Shown here one piece after another: positions 6,260 through 15,679 of a DNA stretch of 64,000 nucleotides; position 1 is the stretch's first letter; every line of letters starts with the position of its first letter. The position numbers and the translations under genes are program-made. The stretch covers positions 22,757 to 86,756 of the forward strand of contig RAYY01000024.1 of NCBI GenBank assembly GCA_003611875.1. Direction: 5' to 3'. The stretch comes from a bacterium D16-56 (GTDB lineage: Bacteria > Bacillota > Clostridia > Lachnospirales > Lachnospiraceae). The notes under the pieces are model-generated. The model was not told where the DNA came from, ran no database searches, and worked only from the letters and a program-made list of their open reading frames with translations.

Positions 6260-7682
6260 CTGCACAAAGGATACTCCCGTTGTCTTAGGCAGCGCCGACA
6301 GGCCGGTATATGGGAAAGGTATCAGGATTACGCCCCGGATAGATGGCAGGAAAGACAGCGAACATTTCCGAAAAGCATACCTACCGGAATTACTGCCGCT
6401 GGAGGAATATGACCTGATCGTAGTCCTTTTGTCTGGCGGCAAGGATTCCGTAGCCTGCTATTACAAATTGCTGGAGCTTGGCGTGCCAAAAACAAAGATT
6501 GAGTTTTGGCATCACGATATTGACGGCGGGCATCCTTCAAGGCGCATGGACTGGCGGTGTACGCAGAATTATGTCAGGGCGCTGGCAGAAGCGGAAAATG
6601 TGGATCTGCGTGTCTCCTACCGTGTGAACGGCTTTTTCGGGGAATTATACAGGATTGGGGCATCGGAGCCTGTAGAATGGATCGAGCCTGATACACAGGA
6701 AGTGAAGCAGTGCAGACTCTCCCCAAACTACATTAAATGCCAGAAGCTGAAGGAACAGGCAACGGAAGAAATGGAATCCCTGTTAAAAACATACGGATAC
6801 AGAATGAAATTTCCTGCAAAGACCGGGGATTTGAGCCGCAGATGGTGCAGCGCATATTTAAAGATCATGGTTGCTGATTCTGTAATAGCGAATCTGGATA
6901 CCTTGGGGGAACTGGAACAGCTGGGAGGGAAATGCCGGAAGTTTCCGGGCAAGGGCAGCATTGGAAATGGAAGGTGGTGCAGTGCGCAGCTAAAAAGGGG
7001 GGTAGCAGATTCCGTTATAAGGAATATTGACAAGATGGAAGAGATTGGAGGAAAAAGGCATAAATTTCCGGCAAAGGGTGGAACACATCAAGGGCGCTGG
7101 TGTTCCGGCAGTTTAAAAGCAGCGGTACAGGATAGCGTGACAAGCAATTTAGAAAAGACCAGAACGGACAAAAAGATCCTGATTGTTTCAGGCGAACGGC
7201 GTGGGGAATCTGCCGGGCGGTCAAAATACAATGAGATGGAGATACACCGCACCAATGCTGAGAAGCGCTCTCATAGGCTTGTGCATCAGTGGAGGGCGGT
7301 GATTGACTATTCCGAGAAAGACGTCTGGGAAGTATTGAAACGTCATAAGGTAAATCCCCATCCCTGTTACCGTATCGGATGGAACCGGTGCAGCTGCGCT
7401 ATGTGCATCTTTTCTACACCGCCACTGTTTGCCGGGATCAGGGAGATATACCCAGAGGAATATGAATCATTAAGGCAGGATGAAAAAATACTCGGATTTA
7501 CCCTTGATAATAAAAAGTGTTTGGATGATTTTGTAGGGGATGCAGGATCATGTGTATATTGGGAAGATAAAGCGGCAGTCCGTTCCATACAGACTGGCGT
7601 TTTTTCAGTTGGGGATATTTACGTGAAGGAATGGAAATACTCGGCAGGGGCATTCCATGGCGCGGAGGGCGGGCCGTGTTGA
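6240..7682 (+). CDS. PAPS-reductase/DndC-like protein with a triplicated internal module
   Basis: A 480-residue member of the PP-loop ATP pyrophosphatase / phosphoadenosine-phosphosulfate reductase family. The PP-loop motif SGGKDS starts at about residue 65. A cysteine cluster at C376, C384, C386 and C389 (CYRIGWNRCSCAMC) could bind an Fe-S cluster, as in DndC-type proteins. The start at 6240 follows GAGGAGCC. Between these elements a ~42-residue unit, K-x-P-x-K then RWCS then LK then ADSV-x-N, occurs three times, with the RWC tryptophan at residues 202, 246 and 287. Family members usually carry the RWC-LK element once (from memory). Activity could be nucleotide-sulfur chemistry or RNA/DNA modification; the substrate is unknown. 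Confidence 0.75.
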   Translation: MFIKDIDCTKDTPVVLGSADRPVYGKGIRITPRIDGRKDSEHFRKAYLPELLPLEEYDLIVVLLSGGKDSVACYYKLLELGVPKTKIEFWHHDIDGGHPSRRMDWRCTQNYVRALAEAENVDLRVSYRVNGFFGELYRIGASEPVEWIEPDTQEVKQCRLSPNYIKCQKLKEQATEEMESLLKTYGYRMKFPAKTGDLSRRWCSAYLKIMVADSVIANLDTLGELEQLGGKCRKFPGKGSIGNGRWCSAQLKRGVADSVIRNIDKMEEIGGKRHKFPAKGGTHQGRWCSGSLKAAVQDSVTSNLEKTRTDKKILIVSGERRGESAGRSKYNEMEIHRTNAEKRSHRLVHQWRAVIDYSEKDVWEVLKRHKVNPHPCYRIGWNRCSCAMCIFSTPPLFAGIREIYPEEYESLRQDEKILGFTLDNKKCLDDFVGDAGSCVYWEDKAAVRSIQTGVFSVGDIYVKEWKYSAGAFHGAEGGPC

Positions 7683-7832
7683 ATGGGGGAACTGTCAGGC
7701 AGAGTATTTTCTGGCTGTATATTCATTTCCGTTCTGTCGTATATGAAGGGAATACAACAATATATTCTATCAGTAACGTTGAGGACATCAGCGTTATCAG
7801 ACCATGAATGGATGACAGAAAGGAGGGCTACA

Positions 7833-7952
7833 TTGGGGAAACTCAAATTATTTGAAAATATTTTAAAGGCTGCTTCGGCGTTAATCGCTTCCGCCATGTC
7901 TATCATCAAATTTATTGGCATCATCGGAAAGATAAAACCGGCGGCTTTATAG
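7833..7952 (+). CDS. small hydrophobic protein, 39 aa
   Basis: A TTG start follows AAGGAGG by six bases. The 39-residue peptide has a charged N-terminus and one hydrophobic helix (ILKAASALIASAMSIIKFIG), so it is probably a membrane or amphipathic peptide. It sits in a short gap between the PAPS-reductase-like and helicase genes. A longer upstream frame exists but has no ribosome site. Function unknown. Confidence 0.4.
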   Translation: MGKLKLFENILKAASALIASAMSIIKFIGIIGKIKPAAL

Positions 7953-8048
7953 GCTTGCTACCAACCAAAAAGACAGCATACGGCAGGGCCTCCTATGTTG
8001 GGGTGTCCTGTTTTGTATGCTCCAAAATATGAGGAGGTGATCAGAACC

Positions 8049-11000
8049 ATGTGGACAAAGCTGATGAAAATGGAATATTTCGACTTAAAGGCGGAGACAC
8101 GCCTGGAAACCTATGCGGATACGGTAGTGATTGAGAAAGAAGGAAATGCTTCCTTTATCACGGCAGTCCGGTTCGGAGGGTATCCTGAGAGCGTCAAAGG
8201 CATGAGCGACGCTATATATGGGGGCGGTTCCGTGACGGTAGAAATCGATGGTGAACCTGTTATCTTATGCAGCCGTATGAAACAATACTGCAGGGAGTTA
8301 TCCCATGACGGCATTTATGCAGAAGCTACCCTGATAATCCGTGACGGGGAAGTGAATGCCGACAATGGAGGGGAAGAAAACAAAAATGCAGATAAACCGG
8401 ACATGCCCCGTAAATGCTACCTGTTCTGCGAGCAGGGCGACAGGGAGCGGCTGTTTGAGGAGCTGGACAAGAAAACCGGCGTCCCGCTGATACCGGAATT
8501 CAAGGAATATGTGCTATCAGAATTACAGGATAGGGAGATATTGAAGCCCCTGCAGGTGATTTCCTGCCGGGAGAAGTTTGACGTATGGCTGTTTTCCGTG
8601 ACAAAGGGTGAGGAGAATGTTATTTCTGTAATGAACGACGGGCTGAAATCCGGCGCTATCGCAATCCCCGGTTCTAACGAAAATAAATTTCCTGCTGTCC
8701 GTTCCGTGACGCAGTATCTGGATGCATTTGGGGTTATGATCGCGGAGCGCATCAAGAACCAGTTCCGGCCGCTGTTTGACCCGGCTGTGGAAACCTTGTC
8801 GCCGGAGATACTGGCAGTGAATGAAAATATCAAAAAGAATGCAGGATACAGCCTGTATGACGCCCAGCTTGCCGTTTGTGAAGCGCATAAACGCTGTCTG
8901 GAGAGAGGGAAGGCTACCCTGTGTATCGCCGAATGCGGGGCAGGGAAGACAAAGATCGGACTGGCTGCGCTCCATTCTTACCAGCAGAGGAAAACTCCCG
9001 GAGAACGTCCAGAAAAACATTTCAATATTGTCCTGTGCCCTTCCCATATGACAAAGAAGTGGGTACGGGAAATTGAGGAATCTTTGCCGGATACTTTCGC
9101 TGTAGTCATAAATAGTATTACGGAACTGCGGAATGCCTATGCTGCATATGAAAGGGACACGAAAACCTGTTACGTGATTATGTCAAAGGAGAAAGCCCGT
9201 GACGGCTATATGAAGCGTCCCGCCGTCAGATGGAATGGGCGCAGGGAAGCATTCCTCTGCCCTGACTGCGGCCAGATCATCGAGATGGAGCTGACTGACG
9301 ATGGCTCAAAATACAGGGTTCCAGCGGATGCATTATTCTTCAAGCGGGAAAATAAGCAGAACCACAAGTGCGAAAACTGCGGCTCCCTGTTATGGACAGC
9401 GCTGCGTCCGGAACAGCAGTCGGAATGGGTGAAGGTCTCAAACTTCGGTTTCGTCCACCGCAGACAGGCCGCCCAGTACCTGAAAGGATTGAAGAAGAAG
9501 CCTGCACTGTATGATGCGGTACAGGCGGTTGCGGATGCTCCGGACGGATACTTTCCCAATACGGGTGCGTACAGGAGGTTCCCTTTGTCAACCTATATCA
9601 AACGTCATATGCACGGAAAAATAGATGGGCTGATTGTAGACGAGCTTCACAATTACAACAATAATTCCGGTCAGGGTGACGCTATGGGGGAGTTATTCCA
9701 GGCAGCAAAGAAAGTAGTTGGAATGACAGCGACGCTTATCAACGGTTACAGCTCCGGCATCTTCCATCTGCTGTACCGCATTTCCCCGGATCTGATGCTG
9801 AAGGACGGCAAGCGTTACGATAAGCCCACCGAGTTCAATTCGGAATACGGCGTGACCGAGAGCATTTACGAAGTGGCGGCTCCTGACTACAATTCCAACC
9901 GCCGCACATCAAAAAGGAAGCTCAGGGAGCGTCAGCTTCCGGGAGTATCCCCGTTAGTGTATTCCAGGTTCCTCATGGATTCGGCGGCATTTTTAAGCCT
10001 GAACGATATGGGGAAGGATCTGCCTGAATACGAGGAAATCCCCATACAGCTGCAGATGAATGAGGATGTGGTACAGGAATACCGCCGTTTGGAAGCAGGG
10101 TTTAAAAGTATCCTGCGTTCCCAAAAGGACATTTCAAAGAAAGTGATGTCCGCTTATCTGGGGCTGCTGACGGTCTATCCTGACCAGCCTTATGGACAGA
10201 AGCCAATCCTGCATCCTGTCACCGGCGATGAACTTATCGTGCCGAGAGATACATCCAGCTTTCAGGAGCTGCATGAAAAAGATTATTCCGTGCTGGAAGT
10301 GGTACAGAAGAAAGCCGGGGAAGGGGGACGTGTCCTTGTCTACACTAGCTGGATCAGGACAGATACGCAGGAGAAACTTCTCAATCTCCTCACAGAGAAT
10401 GGATACAGGGTGGGAATCCTTACGGTCGCTGTCCCGCCGAACAAAAGGGAGGAATGGGTGGAAAATCAGGTAAAGGACGGGATTCAGGTACTGATTACCA
10501 ATCCGAGCCTTGTGGAAACCGGCCTTGACTTAAATGATTTTACCACGATTTATTACTATAACATTTCCTACAACCTGTTTACCCTGCGGCAGTCATCCAG
10601 ACGGTCATGGCGCATTAACCAGAAAGCCCCGCGGGTGGAGGTTTACTTCTCTTACTACGAAGGAACCATGCAGAACCGTGCGGTGAGGCTGATGGCTTCA
10701 AAGCTGGCTGTTGCAGGCATTATCGAGGGTAATTTTACGGATGAAGGGCTTGCGGCAATGTCTGACTGTGCGGATATGACAACAGCTTTGGCCCGTGAAC
10801 TGACACAGGGCATAAAAGATGAAGTGGAGGACTTGGGAGCCGTATTTAAGAAGATGGCAATCCTGAAACCTGTCCAGCCACAGGCTGTGCTTGAAATCAC
10901 GGATGAAAAGGCAGATATGGGAGCTGTTGCGGAAGATACTGCGGATGTAAATGATGGCTTTGATGATAGTACTGTCATCCATGTAAATATGTCAGTATAT

Positions 11001-11189
11001 CAGGGATATTCCAATATTACAGATGATACATCGGAAATGACAATATACAGTACAAACGCGCCGGTTCCGACGATTGCCTTGCTTTCCTTTGTAAACAGCA
11101 CCAGACCGGGAAGGGCGGTCTGGGATGGAGCCGAAAAAGAAATGAACAGCCTGCTGTATGATTCTGCTGCAGAATTAATGGCAGCCTGA
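8049..11189 (+). CDS. large DExH-type superfamily 2 helicase with zinc ribbons
   Basis: A 1046-residue protein. The Walker A segment ECGAGKTKI is at residues ~295-303 and the DELH box at ~531-534, followed by motif III (VGMTATLINGY). The C-terminal RecA lobe (VLVYTSWIRTDTQEKLLNLL, and later TNPSLVETGLDLNDF and SSRRSWRINQ) lies at ~750-900. Between motifs I and II are two CxxC pairs (CPDCG ~404, CENCG ~440), a probable inserted zinc ribbon. The start at 8049 follows GAGGAGGTGATC. The ~260-residue N-terminus is unassigned. Position among the Rad52, methyltransferase and ubiquitin-like genes suggests DNA remodelling or replication of the element; the exact substrate is unknown. Confidence 0.85.
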   Translation: MWTKLMKMEYFDLKAETRLETYADTVVIEKEGNASFITAVRFGGYPESVKGMSDAIYGGGSVTVEIDGEPVILCSRMKQYCRELSHDGIYAEATLIIRDGEVNADNGGEENKNADKPDMPRKCYLFCEQGDRERLFEELDKKTGVPLIPEFKEYVLSELQDREILKPLQVISCREKFDVWLFSVTKGEENVISVMNDGLKSGAIAIPGSNENKFPAVRSVTQYLDAFGVMIAERIKNQFRPLFDPAVETLSPEILAVNENIKKNAGYSLYDAQLAVCEAHKRCLERGKATLCIAECGAGKTKIGLAALHSYQQRKTPGERPEKHFNIVLCPSHMTKKWVREIEESLPDTFAVVINSITELRNAYAAYERDTKTCYVIMSKEKARDGYMKRPAVRWNGRREAFLCPDCGQIIEMELTDDGSKYRVPADALFFKRENKQNHKCENCGSLLWTALRPEQQSEWVKVSNFGFVHRRQAAQYLKGLKKKPALYDAVQAVADAPDGYFPNTGAYRRFPLSTYIKRHMHGKIDGLIVDELHNYNNNSGQGDAMGELFQAAKKVVGMTATLINGYSSGIFHLLYRISPDLMLKDGKRYDKPTEFNSEYGVTESIYEVAAPDYNSNRRTSKRKLRERQLPGVSPLVYSRFLMDSAAFLSLNDMGKDLPEYEEIPIQLQMNEDVVQEYRRLEAGFKSILRSQKDISKKVMSAYLGLLTVYPDQPYGQKPILHPVTGDELIVPRDTSSFQELHEKDYSVLEVVQKKAGEGGRVLVYTSWIRTDTQEKLLNLLTENGYRVGILTVAVPPNKREEWVENQVKDGIQVLITNPSLVETGLDLNDFTTIYYYNISYNLFTLRQSSRRSWRINQKAPRVEVYFSYYEGTMQNRAVRLMASKLAVAGIIEGNFTDEGLAAMSDCADMTTALARELTQGIKDEVEDLGAVFKKMAILKPVQPQAVLEITDEKADMGAVAEDTADVNDGFDDSTVIHVNMSVYQGYSNITDDTSEMTIYSTNAPVPTIALLSFVNSTRPGRAVWDGAEKEMNSLLYDSAAELMAA

Positions 11190-11302
11190 ACGGAACGGCA
11201 TGTTACTATATGTGAGAAATTATTTTAAATATCAGGAACATAACCGTATATCTGTCCGATTCTATGATCTGCAAGGGAGCATACAAAAAACATATCAAAA
11301 CA

Positions 11303-11328
11303 GCGCTTCGGGAACTTCTCCCGGAGCG
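11303..11328 (+). terminator. intercistronic GC hairpin (weak terminator or processing site)
   Basis: Ten-bp stem CGCTTCGGGA / TCCCGGAGCG (one G-U) with loop ACTTC, in the 170-bp gap before the ubiquitin-like cassette. The tail TTGTCATTATAA is not a strong U-tract, so partial termination or processing is more likely than a full stop. Confidence 0.4.
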
Positions 11329-11359
11329 TTGTCATTATAAAAAATAAGAAAAGGAGCAA

Positions 11360-12658
11360 ATGAATATGGAAAACAACAACTTATTTGACCTGGGGAGCGC
11401 ACCTGTAGCCGAGGATTTTGACCCGTTTGCAATGGATGAGGAATTACTTGATGAAGGAGCTGCTGTTAAAAATGATGTTGGGGAAAGTGATTCTGCCCAG
11501 CAGCCGGAAGCAGACAGCACGGCCTCCAAACAGGCAGAGAAGGAATCTAAGGAATCGGCGGCAAAGGCGCCTGTTCCGGAGACTGGAAATGCGCCAAAAT
11601 CCAAACCTGCGAAAGCAGAGCCGAACTTGGAGGAAAAGCCGCCTGTATTCGCCTATGCGGGTGCAACGGAAACAATCAGTGACACTTCCATGACCTTTGA
11701 TGAACTGCGCATTGAGAAAGCAGGCGATTTCCCGGAACTGGACGATGGAAAGCGGGTGTCATGGACGGTGGAGTACGGCAAAATCACCAAAAGCGTTGCC
11801 GACCCGAAGGGAACCAGTATCGGCAAAATGAAATCGGACATTGAAGCATCCAAGGAGTTCCTTGACAGCTTGAAGAAAGCGAAGGACAAGAATCCGGTCT
11901 GCAAGGTAAAGCCCCGTGTTACTGCCCAGAGCAAAGGCACAGCGACAGAGTACAAAGGCGTGTTTGCTACGCTGGAGGAGGCTGAGGAAGCGGGGAAAGT
12001 AATTTCCATCGTACCGTCCCGTGACGGCAGGGTGTATGAGATCCGGGATACAGAGATGGGGAGGTTTGTCACAACGGCGGCCGGATGCGACATGCTTTCC
12101 GAGGTTCGGGCAGGGTTCACTCCTGCCCTGCCCCGTATCCCGCTGAAGCTGACGATGCAGGTATTTGCTTTCTTCCGCCATTATATCAGCAATGATTCTG
12201 AGAGCGAAGCGCTGCTTAATATCTACTGGGATAAGGAAAAGCAGGAATTTATAGCCGATGCGCCGGAACAGGTTGTGACGGAAGTTTCCGTGGAGGGCCG
12301 GATCAGCGAGAAATATATGTGCGACCGCTATATCCATTACATGGATATTCATTCCCATAACCGGATGGACGCATTCTTTTCTACGATTGACGACCATGAC
12401 GAGAGGGCGACCAGGCTGTACACGGTGGTCGGAAGGATGGACAGCCCTGTGCCGGAAATCAGGACACGGATTTCCAACGGGGGAAAGTTCCTGGATATCG
12501 ACCCTGCGGAAGTCTTTGAACTGATGGAGGAGCCGTATCCGGACGAGTGGGAGGAGCATGTGGAGGTGAAAAAATACCATAAAAAAATGATCCATAAAGC
12601 GGCTTCCAAATGCGGGAAGCTGGGGAAAAAGCTCAGGAAGAAGGTGGGTATCTTATGA
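11360..12658 (+). CDS. ubiquitin-like domain / JAMM (JAB) isopeptidase fusion
   Basis: A 432-residue protein in three parts. Residues 1-92 are acidic and probably disordered. Residues ~95-165 (PPVFAYAGATETISD, then MTFDELR and FPEL) resemble the short prokaryotic ubiquitin-like protein C of PRTRC systems (FxYxG, EEVR, YPEL pattern, recalled). The C-terminal half carries a JAMM zinc-protease signature: H331-S-H333, seven residues, then S341-T-I-D344, exactly HxH-x7-SxxD. JAMM enzymes remove ubiquitin-like modifiers. The stop overlaps the E1 start by four bases (ATGA). I infer a ubiquitin-like substrate fused to its own protease. The JAMM call is firm; the ubiquitin-like call is tentative. Confidence 0.75.
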   Translation: MNMENNNLFDLGSAPVAEDFDPFAMDEELLDEGAAVKNDVGESDSAQQPEADSTASKQAEKESKESAAKAPVPETGNAPKSKPAKAEPNLEEKPPVFAYAGATETISDTSMTFDELRIEKAGDFPELDDGKRVSWTVEYGKITKSVADPKGTSIGKMKSDIEASKEFLDSLKKAKDKNPVCKVKPRVTAQSKGTATEYKGVFATLEEAEEAGKVISIVPSRDGRVYEIRDTEMGRFVTTAAGCDMLSEVRAGFTPALPRIPLKLTMQVFAFFRHYISNDSESEALLNIYWDKEKQEFIADAPEQVVTEVSVEGRISEKYMCDRYIHYMDIHSHNRMDAFFSTIDDHDERATRLYTVVGRMDSPVPEIRTRISNGGKFLDIDPAEVFELMEEPYPDEWEEHVEVKKYHKKMIHKAASKCGKLGKKLRKKVGIL

Positions 12659-13437
12659 AATTCGCTCTTGAGAGGCCTGTGAAAATCGTTATGCTTGGGG
12701 CAGGCGGGACAGGAGGGCATATAGCGCCGCATTTGTACAGGCTGCTCCATGCCCTTGACCGGCCTGTGAAAGTAATCATTGCTGACGGCGATCTTGTTGA
12801 GGAGAAAAACCTTGTCCGGCAGAACTTCATAGCCGCCGACCTTGGGAAGAATAAGGCGCAGGTACTGGCGGAACGCTATGCTTCCGCTTTTGGCATGGAA
12901 GCGCAGTACATTCCGGAATTTGTTGAAAGTGAGGAAATGCTTTCAGAACTGGTAAAGCCGGAGAGCCGCCCTGTGTGGATGGATTCCGAAAAATATCCGC
13001 AGGAACTGCCAATCCTGATCGGCGCTGTGGATAACAACAGAAGCCGCCAGCTCTGCCATCAGGTGTTCCGGAAATCGGAGGAGCTGGTCTATATTGACAG
13101 CGGCAATGGGGAATACACCGGGCAGGTGGTATGTGGCATACGCCGTAAGGGAAAGACGTACTATAAGCCTGTCGGGGAGGTTTATCCCGATGTGCTGGAT
13201 AGAACCGATAAATTTCCTACGGAATTGTCATGTGCGGAGGCGGCTGTGTCCGCTCCCCAGAGCATTACGGCAAATATCATGGCGGCCACGGCTGTTGTGG
13301 CATACATCTACAACATTTTGGTTCTGGGCAGCATTGAAGTAAAAAATATCACATTTTCCACAAGGACGGTGAATCTGAAGCCTGTTTTGTCGGAGAAAAG
13401 AAATGGATTGGCGAATCGAAAAAGAAAGGCGGCATAA
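12655..13437 (+). CDS. E1-like ThiF-family adenylyltransferase (PRTRC type)
   Basis: A 260-residue Rossmann-fold enzyme that should adenylate the C-terminus of a ubiquitin-like protein. Visible are the nucleotide loop GAGGTGG (residues ~15-21), the acidic strand end VIIADGDLVEEKN, the conserved RQNF, and GAVDNNRSR (~123). SCAEA places a candidate catalytic Cys at ~193, followed by SAPQSITANIMAA, typical of the crossover region. It is shorter than eukaryotic E1s and matches the ThiF partner of PRTRC cassettes. The ATG at 12655 follows AAGGTGGG and is coupled to the JAMM gene by an ATGA overlap. Confidence 0.85.
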   Translation: MKFALERPVKIVMLGAGGTGGHIAPHLYRLLHALDRPVKVIIADGDLVEEKNLVRQNFIAADLGKNKAQVLAERYASAFGMEAQYIPEFVESEEMLSELVKPESRPVWMDSEKYPQELPILIGAVDNNRSRQLCHQVFRKSEELVYIDSGNGEYTGQVVCGIRRKGKTYYKPVGEVYPDVLDRTDKFPTELSCAEAAVSAPQSITANIMAATAVVAYIYNILVLGSIEVKNITFSTRTVNLKPVLSEKRNGLANRKRKAA

Positions 13438-13440
13438 AAG

Positions 13441-13896
13441 ATGTCAATGCAATCACAGAAAAAGAACATGAAAACCATACACGGCCTCGTATCGCAGAAT
13501 CTGGGATACATTTTCGGTGAACGGGAAAGCGGGCCGAATGGCGCAAAAAAACAGTTCCATACAAAGTCGGCAGCATTCTTACGTGCCCTTGGGAGGGATT
13601 TAGGCTTTCAGGATGTAAAAGTAACAAATAACTATGGCGGCATTGCCGTATCCGGGGAGATTACGCTTATGGGCATGTGGAGGGAAGGGAATGGGCTGTA
13701 TTTGCAACTATCTCAATCCGCTATGGGCTGGCAGTCCTTTTTATACCGGCAGATTTCTCATATGAAAGACTATACCGGAGGGAGAAACCGGTGGCTTCCG
13801 GCAGATATGTTTGCTTCCGGGGAATATGCGGAGTTGGTGGACATACTGCTGGCATTGCGGAAACCGTCAAGGGAGGAGGCAGAGTATGCAGCATGA
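13441..13896 (+). CDS. hypothetical protein of the ubiquitin-like cassette, 151 aa
   Basis: It starts three bases after the E1 stop (AAAGGCGG upstream) and ends inside the methyltransferase gene with an 11-base overlap, so it is firmly within the operon. The sequence has a basic N-terminus (QSQKKNMKTIHGLVSQNLGY), a mixed alpha/beta middle (FLRALGRDLGFQDVKVTNNY) and WLPADMFASGEYAELVDILL near the end. I do not recognise it. Placement directly behind an E1 gene makes it a candidate target or adaptor of conjugation. Confidence 0.6.
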   Translation: MSMQSQKKNMKTIHGLVSQNLGYIFGERESGPNGAKKQFHTKSAAFLRALGRDLGFQDVKVTNNYGGIAVSGEITLMGMWREGNGLYLQLSQSAMGWQSFLYRQISHMKDYTGGRNRWLPADMFASGEYAELVDILLALRKPSREEAEYAA

Positions 13897-15661
13897 TGAA
13901 GAAAACGGCGGGCAGCATTACGCCCTTGTAAAACTGGAAGAATCCGCCCGTGCCATCAGGCAGGCCGTCAATGAATTTCCGGTACTGCGCAGACGTGTGG
14001 AGAAATATCAGGGAAACAGGACAAAGGCTCGTGAAGCATACAACGACCTGAAACAGCAGCAGGGCAGGGTGCTGTCAGCCCTGCGCTATGCGGCGCTGTC
14101 CCTGTTGGAGATGGAACTGCCGCAGATGGCGGATTATTCCGTAAAATTAAGCGAGTCTGTAAAGGTGTTTAACCTTATGACGCCAGATTATACCAGACTG
14201 TGCGAGTTTCTGTCTGATTATCTGGAAAAACTGCCTATTACAGAAAATATGGAAGCAAAGACCACCAGCGCCGCCATCATCGGGCATCTGATGGCAGGTG
14301 TCAAGATGGGCTATTATCCTACGGATCTGAAGCATGTCAGGTATCTTGCCCGCAGTATTGAATTCCCGGAGGATGTGACTGTAAACCTGCTCGATCCGTG
14401 CTGTGGCTGCGGAATGGCGTTACATACGCTGGCAGATGGGAAGAATTGTAAGACTTACGGTGTGGAGCTTGACAAGCACAGGGCGGAGGAGTCACTGGCA
14501 CGGCTGGACCGTGTCGGTTTCGGCTCTTATTTCCGTTCCCGGATCAGCAATGAAGCGTTCCATCTCATGTTACTGAATCCGCCGTACCTGTCGGTGATGA
14601 CAGAGGGAGGGGCAAATACCCGGAATGAGAAAAGATTCCTGATTGATTCCCTTTCCCATCTTCTGTATGGGGGATTGTTGATTTATATTATCCCCTACTA
14701 CCGTCTTACACCTGATATATGCCGTATTTTGTGTGATAACTTTGAGGATATTACGGTATGGAAATTTACAGGCGGCGAGTTCCAGAGGTTCAAGCAGGCG
14801 GCTGTCCTGGGCATCCGCAGGAAACGGCAGGATGGTTCTGAGCAGGCTGCAGGGCTTGCATCCCTGGCATTCCAGCCTGATCAGTTACCGGAACTTACGG
14901 AACTGCCGGAGAACCGTTACACTCTTCCCGATGCGGCAAAGAAAGTGGAATTGTTCAAGGGCGCCGAGTTTAATGTGGCGGAGCTGGCGGAACAGATGAA
15001 GAAATCAACCAGCTTTTCAAGGATGTTCGAGAAGAACAAACTGGACCGCGGCGAAAAGCGCCCTCTCCTGCCCCTGAATCTTGGGCAGGTCGGCCTGATC
15101 GGCGGTTCCGGGCTGATTAACGGCCTTGTGGAATGTGATACGCCGCATATTATCAAAGGGCGGATTATAAAAGAAACCAGTGTCAGCAGGGAGGAAAATC
15201 TGAACAACCGGGGTGATCTGACTTCTACGACTGTCCATGAAACACGCTCCAATAAGATGATATTCAATCTGCTGACTCCGCAGGGATTTCTGTCGCTTTC
15301 GGATTATGGCGGTGGGGGAAATGTGGATACGGACAGTGATAACGAGGCGGCTAGCGGTAAAGATATGGCTCCGGGCAGGATATCCGCCGGAGGGAAATCC
15401 TGTTTCCAATTAGGCCAGGTTGCCGTTACAGCCCATGCACAGGATATTTTATCGGATACGGATATAAATGTCGGTCTTGCTCGCCACCAGTCCGGCGACT
15501 GGGGTGAAGTCAGCAAGTCCGACTGGCGTGCGAATGACAGTGCGCTGAAAGCCGGGAACCGCATCCTGTCCGCTTATACGGGCAGAGGCGGCAAACATTT
15601 CTGGATCATCACGGAGGCCGACCGGTCATATACAACAGTGATGATGCCGGAGGATTATTAA
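13886..15661 (+). CDS. N6-adenine DNA methyltransferase-like protein
   Basis: A 591-residue protein with a class I SAM-dependent methyltransferase core. Motif I is LLDPCCGCGMALHTLADG (~170) and motif IV is the catalytic LLNPPYLS (~231; NPPY indicates amino-group methylation of adenine). An N-terminal ~130-residue helical region precedes it, and a ~250-residue C-terminal region without a recognised fold follows. The start at 13886 follows GGGAGGAGG. There is no restriction partner nearby, so it is probably an orphan methylase of the element, for example for anti-restriction or replication marking. Similar DUF6094-type proteins occur on clostridial elements (from memory). Confidence 0.8.
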   Translation: MQHDEENGGQHYALVKLEESARAIRQAVNEFPVLRRRVEKYQGNRTKAREAYNDLKQQQGRVLSALRYAALSLLEMELPQMADYSVKLSESVKVFNLMTPDYTRLCEFLSDYLEKLPITENMEAKTTSAAIIGHLMAGVKMGYYPTDLKHVRYLARSIEFPEDVTVNLLDPCCGCGMALHTLADGKNCKTYGVELDKHRAEESLARLDRVGFGSYFRSRISNEAFHLMLLNPPYLSVMTEGGANTRNEKRFLIDSLSHLLYGGLLIYIIPYYRLTPDICRILCDNFEDITVWKFTGGEFQRFKQAAVLGIRRKRQDGSEQAAGLASLAFQPDQLPELTELPENRYTLPDAAKKVELFKGAEFNVAELAEQMKKSTSFSRMFEKNKLDRGEKRPLLPLNLGQVGLIGGSGLINGLVECDTPHIIKGRIIKETSVSREENLNNRGDLTSTTVHETRSNKMIFNLLTPQGFLSLSDYGGGGNVDTDSDNEAASGKDMAPGRISAGGKSCFQLGQVAVTAHAQDILSDTDINVGLARHQSGDWGEVSKSDWRANDSALKAGNRILSAYTGRGGKHFWIITEADRSYTTVMMPEDY

Positions 15662-15679
15662 AAACATGGAGGAGAAACA

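Noticed and set aside
11759..12595. Minus-strand frame of 278 codons opposite the JAMM gene
   Set aside because: Rich in His/Arg/Leu as expected of antisense to a coding region; no ribosome site; the JAMM motif is on the plus strand.
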